DNA of 64,000 nucleotides from Aquatica leii (Eukaryota > Arthropoda > Insecta > Coleoptera > Lampyridae). A program made the position numbers and the translations under genes. Positions within the stretch are counted from its first letter, which is position 1; each line of letters opens with the position of its first letter. The notes beneath the pieces are model-generated. The model searched no databases and had not been told where the DNA came from. It worked only from the letters and a program-made list of their open reading frames with translations. Positions 56,881 to 64,000 of this stretch are shown here, in pieces. The DNA lies in NCBI GenBank assembly GCA_035610365.1, contig CM069432.1, positions 222,478,532-222,542,531 of the forward strand, read 5' to 3'.

Positions 56881-59229
56881 TTAACCTTTAACTGCTACCT
56901 AGCGGTATCTCATACCGATACTCTTTATTTACCCCTCTACTTTTTGAAACCCTTGCCTTATGACTCTGAAAGTCTTAGTACCTTTTAAAAGTACGTATCA
57001 ATGCACATATCAGTATTGTAGTAACGTTTAGTGAATTAACACGTGTGAGATTTTAACGAATTTTTATTACATTTTATTTTTATTTTCCCATTTTTGCGTT
57101 TCTTTTAGTGTTTCTTTTTATAAAAATGTCACAGAAGGCGGTGCCATCTCCGATGCAGCCGGATGATCCAAATTTTGAGGAGTGTTGCTCGAAGCAGTTG
57201 GAAGAAGACGATTATTTGGTAAGCGATGACGAAAATGGCTAAATCACTGAAAGTGAGCACGACACGGAGTCGGAGCAATCTGGAAGTAAAAAATTAGAGA
57301 AAGAAAAAACCGAATAATTTAAGAATACAAGATTTTTTTTATGGGCGGGAGAAGAAAAATCCTACTACATGGTAATAAACATTCGTATTTATTTGTTTAG
57401 TTTGCTATGATAAAATAATATTAGTAGTCTTTTGCGCCAACACTACAATGTTATTATGTATTAAAATGGTATTTTGTTGTTTCAGGTCAAAGCAGCCACC
57501 TCCAGCTCATTCTAGAATAAGACGTTATAACTTGGTGGTAAGTTTACCTGGATTACGAGGTCCTTCGAAGAAATTGGGTGAAATTGCAAGCTCTGTTCAA
57601 GTTTGAGATTTACTATTTAGTGAAGACATGGTGCATGAAGTTATTTAGTGGACATACCGTAAACTTTCACAATGTCGGCCAAAGTACAAACGACCAGACC
57701 ATTCAACATTGAAAGATGTAGATGTTGTTGAAATGAAAGCTTTTTTGGGATTGCTTATTTACACAGAAGTGTTTAAGGCCGGAAGAGAGAGTATCAAGGC
57801 ATTATTTGCTACTGATGGCACTAGAAGGGATGTGTTTAGATGTACTATGGGAAGAAGGAGATTTGAGACCTTATTAATCGTACTGAGATTTGATAATGAC
57901 ATGGATAGACCAGAGAGAATAAAAAAGATAAAGCTGCAGAAATTTCAAGTATTTTTAAAACTTTTATTGATAATTCTCAACAAAACTTTTCTTTGGGTGC
58001 ATATACTTGCGTAGATGAAAGCCTAGTGGCTTTTAGAGGCCGATGTGGATTTAAAATGTATATGCCAAAAAAGCCTGCAAAATACGGCATAAAGATTATA
58101 GGCCTCACAGATTCCAAAAATAATTATTTGTATAATGCTTATATTTATTGTGGAAAAGGTTTAGACAGCCATGGATTATCGGCAGAGAAAAAAAACTGAA
58201 AATTTCCATTCATGCTGTGGTAATGTTAGTAAAGCCCATAGAAAGAATCAATAGGAACGTAACTGCAGACAGTTGGTTCAGCAGTATGGAAATTACAAAA
58301 AAGAGGACTAACGTTTTTAGATACATTAAAAAAACATGCCTGTTTCTTTTTTACCGAACAAAAAAAAAGAAATCGGTAGTAAATTATACGGGTACAACGA
58401 AAACCTCACTCTGCTTTCCTATATCCCAAAACAAAACAAGTCTGTGTTGGTGATTTCTTCTATGCATCATTCTCCAAAAGATGATCCCGACAGGAAAAAA
58501 CCAGAAATGATTACCGACTACAATATGACCAAGAGAGGTGTGGATAGTTTGGATAAAAAATAAGAAAATTATTTCTCTTGTAGGAGGACTCGTAGATGGC
58601 CAATGACGGTATTCCTACAAATGGTAAATATGTGTTCAGTCAACGCGTACATTTCGTATCAAAGTTATAGGAATTCTATACATTTAGGTCGTTGTGACTT
58701 CCTTAAAACACTGGCAAAAAGTTTAATAACACCAGGTATGCAACGTAGATATACCGAAAACCTTAGATTACCAAGAGAATTGAGAAATCGTATAGAAGTT
58801 TTATTGCAAACAGCAGAAGCCCCTGAGGAAAACATTGTAAATGATCAACGACTTCAAATTAAAAAAACATGCTTTTTGTGTCCCTACCAATTGAAGCGAA
58901 AAACATTTTTTGTTTGTCGTCAGTGTGAAAAACCAATTTGTTTGAAACATGCAAAAAAAATCTGTAACAATTGTGTAAAAAATCGAGAAAAATAAAGGTA
59001 TGCATTTTTTCCCTATATAAAATTTCATTTACTTTCTTTGTTATGAATTTTTTTTTGTATTATTTTTCTAATGTTTTAATAAAAAAGGAACTAAAGAAAA
59101 TAAAAGAGTTTTAATTAAAAAAATATATATACATATATGTCTACAAACAACTTATATTATGTATAGCGGTATCTCATACCGATGGTAGCGGCACCGTAAG
59201 AAACTTTTAGGGTAGCGATTAAAGGTTAA
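56881..59229 (+). mobile_element. piggyBac transposon with TTAA duplication
   Basis: TTAA (56881-56884) and TTAA (59226-59229) flank an element of 2,341 bp (56885-59225). Terminal inverted repeats: CCTTTAACTGCTACC at the left, and GGTAGCGATTAAAGG at the right, which matches its complement at 14 of 15 positions. Both ends also carry tagcggtatctcataccgat as a subterminal copy (56909-56928 and 59164-59183) in the same orientation; its core ggtatctcatacc is nearly self-complementary. TTAA and these ends are diagnostic of piggyBac. Ends look intact, while the transposase is broken. It lies 36 bp outside the palindromic element's right duplication. Confidence 0.85.
57126..58995 (+). pseudogene. piggyBac transposase (DDE_Tnp_1_7), multiple breaks
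   Basis: The enzyme cuts and pastes the element at TTAA. The N-terminus (MSQKAVPSPMQPDDPNFEEC) is acidic, with a TAA near 57240. A 114-bp intron (57372-57485, ggtaat...tttcag) follows. Core: DVVEMKAFLGLLIYTEVFKA, then the first Asp in TCVDESLVAFRGRCGFKMYM (about 58005-58062), the second in VTADSWFSSMEI, the third in GVDSLDKK. The C-terminal cysteine-rich domain is CFLCPYQLKRKTFFVC, CRQCEKPICLKH and ICNNC. Breaks: TGA and TAG before DVVEMK, frameshifts near 57930 and 58195, a small deletion after MEITK, and a TAA after LDKK. All three catalytic Asp survive, and the family's usual length of about 570-600 residues is approximated. Confidence 0.8.
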
Positions 59230-59246
59230 AATTATATCGTTTTGCA

Positions 59247-59363
59247 GATTTGTGCCACTGTACATTGTTTAAAAAGTTTCGTCGGTAAAATTAAGGATAG
59301 ATACACTCTACGACTTAGCCGGATTATTTATCCCGTCTTCTCATTATTTAAATTTGCATTATT
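59247..59363. repeat. Direct repeat, copy 1 (LTR-derived?)
   Basis: About 116 bp starting gatttgtgccactg, including ggatagatacactctacg and ending aaatttgcattatt. A second copy lies at 61317-61433. They bracket the Gypsy pol pseudogene, so they are probably parts of its LTRs. Confidence 0.65.
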
Positions 59364-59529
59364 AAATTAAATTAAATGTTATCTCGATTTCGTATTAATG
59401 CATGTACAAAGAAATGAAAGGTAGTTTTTAAATGTAGAAGTTTTTGAAATAAAATTTGTTGGTCTTTTAGATTTACGCGTATACAATTATAAGTAGGAAG
59501 AGTTAGGAAATTATTAAACGCTCAACTGT

Positions 59530-61312
59530 TTGGTCTTAGATAAGTCGTATACTCCAAATTGTACTGTAGCAAATAGAGAAAAATGCATTACAAAAAGGTC
59601 GGTAAATCTTCCTTTTACACTAATGAGTAAAACCGAGTATATTCGCAACTTAATTGTACCCTCACTTCCTTATATGCTAATATTAAGTTTAGATTTTTGG
59701 AAAACCATAGGGGTTATTCCAAATTTGAGAGCAATTTGTTAGGTGTTTTTGCAAATTTTGAACCGGCTACTATTTCGGCAATTGCTTTATACAATGAATT
59801 GTCTACGGAACAAGTTTTACAATTAGAACAATTAGTAAAATTTAATTAAAATTGTATGCTTCCTGGAATTGGTCGAACACACTTAGTCGAGCATAACATC
59901 ATAAGTACCGGACAACCAATCAAACAAGCTTTACATCAATTATCACCTTATCTGTTAAAAGACGTTCAACGCAAAATTGATATATTTATTAGAAAACAAT
60001 ATTATTGAAGAATTGCATATTCCCTGGTCTTCGAATATCCTGTTGGTTTCTAAAAAGAACGGGAGTCAAAGACTATGTATTACGTTTCAAAAAGTTAATT
60101 TGGTTACGAAAAAAGACAGTTATGCTTTACCCTTTGTATCAGATATTTTGGACAAGCTACGTGACGCGAAATATATTTCATCGTTAGATATTAAATCAGC
60201 TTACTGGCAAGTGCCATTATCCAAAAGCAGTAAAGAGGTAACAGCATTTACCGTTCCAGGACGAGGTTCGTACCAGTTTAAGATCATGCCAATATGTGTT
60301 CATAACTCAAGTGCAACCTGGCAACAACGATTAGCCGATCGAGTATTGTCATTAGACTTACATCCCTTTGTTGTTGGTTATCTAGATAACATAATTATTG
60401 TTACAAATACATTCGAAAAACATTTGGAGATATTACAGACCGTGTTTGATAAAATTATTACGGCAAGTTTAACTTTAAACAAAGAAAAGTGCGGGTTTTG
60501 TAAAGCTGAATTAAGATATTTAAGAAACATAGTAAAGTGAAATGGATTGGCGGTTGATCCTGATAAAATTAAGGCAATAATAAATATTCCTGCTCCTTCA
60601 TTCAAAGACGTACGGTCTATAATCGAAATGTCAGGTTGGTATCAAAGGTTTATACCTAATTACGAGATAATTATTGCACCTATTACAAATCTTTTACGTA
60701 AAGGAACAAAGTTTGAGTCGACTAATGAATGCGACAACGCGTAGACTAAAACAAAAACCTATCTCACCAGCCCACCTATATTATCTTGTCCAGATTTTAA
60801 TCTACCATTTTGTGTATAAACTGATGCATCTGCATATGGAATTGGAGTTGTTTTTTCTCAAACTGTTGACGGAGAAGAGCGGGATTATTTGTTATTTATC
60901 TAGGTCACTTTCACCCGCAAAACGAAATTATTCTGTCAGTCATATGGATAGTTAAAAAATTGAGGCCATATTTAGAAGGGGTTTTGTTTGCAGTCGTAAC
61001 TGGTCACTGCAGTTTAGTCTGGCTTTTAAATATGAAGGGGGCAACGGGTCTACTGGCGCGTTGAATTATAAGGTTACAGGTGTACGACTTCGAAATCCAA
61101 CACTGGAAAGGAAAAGAACATTTAGTTCCTGTTTGCCTTTTGCACGCTTTACCAATAATTGATTCGTTGGTTGAATCAAAAAATGTGAATGAGGATGTCG
61201 GAGAAATTACAGATCAATGGTACCTTAAAATGCACAACAATATAAATAATCCACTTAAGTTTCCAAAATGGCGTGTCGAGAACGCCAAATTATATAAAAT
61301 ATAATAAATATA
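59530..61312 (+). pseudogene. Gypsy-type pol (protease tail, RT, RNase H), inactivated
   Basis: The order is standard Gypsy pol. Protease-end block: NLPFTLMSKTEYIRNLIVPS, LDFWKTIGVIPNL. RT: GQPIKQALHQLSPY, then IIEELHIPWSSNILLVSKKN (59998-60060), RLCITFQKVN, KKDSYALPFVSDILDKL, SLDIKSAYWQVPL and VPGRGSYQFKIMP. The active-site box reads YLDNIII instead of YLDD, so one catalytic Asp is Asn. Thumb and connection: LTLNKEKCGFCK, SGWYQRFIPNY. RNase H follows in broken frames (DASAYGIGV, LSRSLSPAKRNYS), then VYDFEIQHWKGKEHLV. Integrase is absent; the frame ends at 61301 and the second direct repeat starts 16 bp later. Stops and frameshifts are numerous. Confidence 0.75.
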
Positions 61313-61316
61313 AAAT

Positions 61317-61433
61317 GATTTGTGCCACTGCACATAGTTTAAAGAATTTCTTCGGTGAAATTAAGGATAGATACACTCTACGGCTTAGCCGGATTACTTA
61401 TCCCGTTTTCTCATTATTTAAATTTGCATTATT
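61317..61433. repeat. Direct repeat, copy 2 (LTR-derived?)
   Basis: Matches 59247-59363 with about ten differences. It joins the pol pseudogene directly, suggesting that recombination removed integrase and the start of the 3' LTR. Confidence 0.65.
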
Positions 61434-62037
61434 GCCAGTTTTATTGTTCACCTATCGTTTCTGATGTTTCCTGTAAACTTCATTTATTTATATTAGGGTT
61501 CTTAATTATATTTCGATTTACACCTATCTATATACAAGTATGCATGATTGGACTTATTTGTTGATGTTATTATTAATAGTTACCAGAGATCTGTAATTTT
61601 GTATATTAAAAACGGGAAGCGCAAGGCTTGCCTTTATTTAATCTTTTATAATAACGAATTAACTGGGTAAGTTGTGATTTATTTGAATGTTGGGTGAATG
61701 CGGAATGAATGCGAAAAATCGCTGCTTACAAGTTCACTTGTAATTGTCACTCACAGCCGTCTTTGTTCTTGCGACTCTATCTCTCTTTCTTATGTACAGG
61801 TTATAGTTCAACGGAATAAGTTTTTATTTTACCTATCAATTTAATTTTTATTTTAATTATAGCTATGCTGACTAAACGTGTTTTTTTTAATTTGATTTTA
61901 TTTTGATTTCGTGTCTTTCAACGCATTTGTTAAATTTACTGTTGCTACACCGATTTCTTCTAGAATCCGAATGATTAAAAAGATTTTATTACGTAACAAA
62001 TTATGCAGGCCATTCTTTAGAACTCTGCATACCAACC
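61434..62037. other. Possible remainder of an LTR, no gene
   Basis: Sequence after the second direct repeat includes a short GC-richer tract (cgggaagcgcaaggcttgcc, 61612-61631) and pyrimidine-rich ctctatctctctttctt. It could be the rest of a 3' LTR, but no LTR end can be fixed. Confidence 0.3.
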
Positions 62038-62723
62038 TACTAATTCAACGGCGTCGGCAGCGGGGGCAGGGGGGGCCATGGCCCCTCCCTGGCTGTCTCT
62101 AATAAACTCGCGGCTTGTTCTGTTTTGAAAATTTAAATTAAAACTTGTGCTATTTCTATAATTTTTATAATTTTCTAAATTTTAAAGAAGAAATAAAAAC
62201 ATGGTCCTACTACTGCATTCAAAATAACAGTATTGAGGAAGCCAACTTTTTCGATCTATTGAAACAAAGTAAGGACTTTTATCCCAGTGTTCACAAGCAA
62301 TTCAAGTATTCTTGACTCTTCCATGTACTACTTGTACTGTAGAGCGTTCATTTAGTACGCTGAGACGAACTAAGACATGGCTTCGCTCTACCATGTCCAA
62401 CGACCGCCTAAACGGACTTTGCATGATGAGCCTTTATAAACATAGACTTTTAGCAACCAAACTGAATTTATTGAAGAAGTATGTGATAGATTTGCGAAGA
62501 CGGGTTCTCGAAGATTATTATTGTTATTTAGTGAATAATTTTTTTTAATTTTTTTCTTTTAATTTATATCTATTGAAAAGGTCTTCATTTGTTTTAAGAA
62601 AATTTGTGTTCATTTTTGTTATATACACCTATATCGAAATAAATGTACCTAATTAAAAAATAACTAATAATTTTTTGCCCCCCCCCCCCTGGAAAAGTTT
62701 CTGGCGACGCCCCTGTGCTAATT
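62038..62723 (+). mobile_element. Internally deleted hAT element with 8-bp duplication
   Basis: Termini are caacggcgtcggcag (62046-62060) and ctggcgacgcccctg (62701-62715); the complement of the latter is CAGGGGCGTCGCCAG, the common hAT end, matching the left in 12 of 15 positions. Flanks tactaatt (62038-62045) and tgctaatt (62716-62723) match in 7 of 8, the expected hAT duplication length. Inside, a G-rich tract follows the left end and a C-run precedes the right end. Only the transposase C-terminus is retained, so it is non-autonomous. Confidence 0.7.
62231..62548 (+). pseudogene. hAT transposase C-terminal dimerisation domain
   Basis: A frame starting IEEANFFDLLKQSKDFYPSV breaks near 62313. 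The adjacent frame (62312-62548) reads TLPCTTCTVERSFSTLRRTK followed by TWLRSTMSNDRLNGLCMMSL, the highly conserved hAT C-terminal dimerisation motif of the ZMYM/Blackjack-like group. It continues to a stop at 62546-62548 after a basic tail. The zinc finger and DDE core are missing. This is the retained end of a longer transposase. Confidence 0.75.
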
Positions 62724-63475
62724 TCATGTAGATTTTAGAAGCATACATTCGGTATTATTTAAATCAAATTTGTTAATTAGATAAATTTAGTTTCACTCTA
62801 TATTTAAAATTTAGATATATCAGTTACAAACGCATGTTAATTTTATAAAAATGATGCTTATGTGATTATTATTTAGTGCAGATATTATATTACCCGGTAA
62901 TGGCAATAAAATAATATGTCAAAAATTATTATACATTTGTAGTATTTGTATTATTTTAATTTATAAACAATTTCTATTTACAAGCGTAACTTTACTACTA
63001 CTTGAACTTAAATTTAAATTTACTAATTCAAATACAACAGTCGAATCAGTACGACTTATTGATAATCGATTAATGATAATGATTGTTTAACAATCCATTG
63101 CTTGTACAAAACAATTTATTGTATAATTCATCGTCAATTACTTAATCGATCATTAACTGCAAATAAACTTAACAACCGTGCTTTTTATGTTGTCAGTTTT
63201 AATTCATTCATTAAATATGATTACAAACCAAAATCACTTACAGATTAAATGCATCGGCTGAAACAGACTGCCAAACAACTAAACACTAAAAAACGTTTAA
63301 ATAGCATGTGCAGCACAACACGTATAAACAACGACATATAATAACAAGTTATATTATCCATGTTTCTTTTAAATACAATCTTTTATTATCTGCCGACTAG
63401 AAGATTTTGCTACCAAACAGTGATCAACAAGCTCCGCCGCATAAATTTTTTTTTAGTTTTTTTCCAGAACTAATA
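62724..63475. other. AT-rich DNA, no supported gene
   Basis: No coding or RNA feature recognised. Confidence 0.4.
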
Positions 63476-63538
63476 TCATAATATAATATAGAATATAATA
63501 TAAGAATATAATATAATTGTAACAACTTATTTAAAAAT

Positions 63539-63541
<3 letters not shown>

Positions 63542-63621
<80 letters not shown>
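63542..63621. repeat. (TA)n microsatellite
   Basis: About 40 uninterrupted TA units. Just upstream (63478-63516) is an imperfect ataatataat-type repeat. Length is likely to be polymorphic. Confidence 0.95.
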
Positions 63622-63623
<2 letters not shown>

Positions 63624-63805
63624 CAAGTACCTTAATTGTACCGTTTAGGTGTTAAGGTTAATTACATAACTAAAATAAATACATTTACATTCTTTGTATA
63701 AATAAATAACTATTCTAATAATTCCTTAAAAATACAAAAAAAACTTATATTTGGTTATATTCTAAAACACTACGTTGTAACAGTGAATTTATAATTATAT
63801 TTTAT

Positions 63806-64000
63806 TTATCCGTATATCTTCTTAGCCCATTCTTTTTTCTGTCTCGCTAATATTTTTCCTTCATTCCAGCTCAATCCCTTTTCTTTGAGATTGTCTGTTA
63901 TCACATTGTCCCATGACTTTTTTGGCCTTCCTCTTTTCCTTTTTTGTTCTGATCTTGCTTGCCATACTTCTTTCAGTGTTCTTCCTTCATCCATCCTGAC
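63806..64000 (-). pseudogene. Non-LTR retrotransposon protein C-terminus (cut by window edge)
   Basis: On the minus strand the frame enters from the window edge as RMDEGRTLKEVWQARSEQKR and continues KRGRPKKSWDNVITDNLKEK then GLSWNEGKILARQKKEWAKK, ending IYG and TAA at 63806-63808. The pattern KRxRGRPxKxWxDxxxxDL...W..A.....W is the usual C-terminal end of endonuclease/reverse-transcriptase proteins of insect non-LTR elements. The frame is open to the edge, so the rest of the element, possibly intact, lies outside. Confidence 0.65.

Noticed and set aside
63542-63621. (TA)n as an origin or matrix-attachment element
   Set aside because: A plain microsatellite explains it; there is no further signal.
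1-64000. CRISPR arrays, rRNA genes, bacterial-type operons
   Set aside because: None seen; the composition, introns and element types are eukaryotic.

Overview
This is an AT-rich eukaryotic nuclear window, almost certainly from an insect and possibly a beetle; the order is a guess. Evidence: short GT-AG introns, no bacterial operon structure, and a typical arthropod set of transposons (Penelope, RTE-type and R1-like non-LTR elements, piggyBac, hAT, Tc1/mariner, Helitron, pogo, Crypton-like recombinase, Gypsy). I recognise no confident host gene. Nearly all coding-like sequence is transposon-derived and most of it is broken.

Layout. 0.3-1.5 kb: minus-strand Crypton-like tyrosine recombinase pseudogene with one intron. 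4.6-5.9 kb: Penelope-like element (PLE) remnant, with a GIY-YIG fragment next to a 1-kb palindrome of two head-to-head terminal repeats carrying hammerhead-ribozyme-like cores. 6.1-10.7 kb: SINE head, another hammerhead-like motif, a non-LTR fragment, a possible LTR end, and a minus-strand mariner-like transposase pseudogene. 12.9-17.7 kb: hAT transposase whose zinc-finger exon was split by an RTE-type retrotransposon with a clear 12-bp target-site duplication. 19.65-19.94 kb: R1-like C-terminus. 20.8-25.4 kb: minus-strand LTR element with two ~1.08-kb LTRs and a gag remnant but no pol. 27.1-28.1 kb: a second PLE remnant. 33.8-34.9 kb: internally deleted Tc1-like element. 36.0 kb: pogo end. 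37.9-38.7 kb: Helitron helicase C-terminus. 40.55-43.58 kb: a fragment with ~100-bp terminal inverted repeats around a decayed gene with a PIN/XPG-like motif and a CXC cysteine cluster.

46.26-56.84 kb holds the most striking object: a ~10.6-kb near-perfect palindrome with arms of 5.94 and 4.60 kb and a 37-bp spacer. It starts AGTAGTATC and ends with the inverse, and is flanked by the 6-bp direct repeat AACTGG, so it behaves as one inserted mobile element. Each arm carries a cluster of TTCGCGAA-type motifs, a tRNA-like box, a 249-bp tandem repeat, and two genes (A and B) of unknown function that appear paralogous to each other. The arms differ by a ~1.1-kb deletion, a repeat-unit change and small indels. 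A 6-bp duplication and AG-start termini recall Polinton/Maverick elements, but no polymerase, integrase, ATPase or capsid gene is present.

56.88-59.23 kb: structurally complete but frame-broken piggyBac with TTAA duplication. 59.25-61.43 kb: Gypsy-type pol pseudogene between two ~116-bp direct repeats. 62.05-62.72 kb: internally deleted hAT with 8-bp duplication. 63.54 kb: (TA)n. 63.8 kb to the edge: minus-strand non-LTR C-terminus. The window reads as a nested transposon graveyard; insertion order can be read at several places (RTE into hAT; the palindromic element and piggyBac 40 bp apart).
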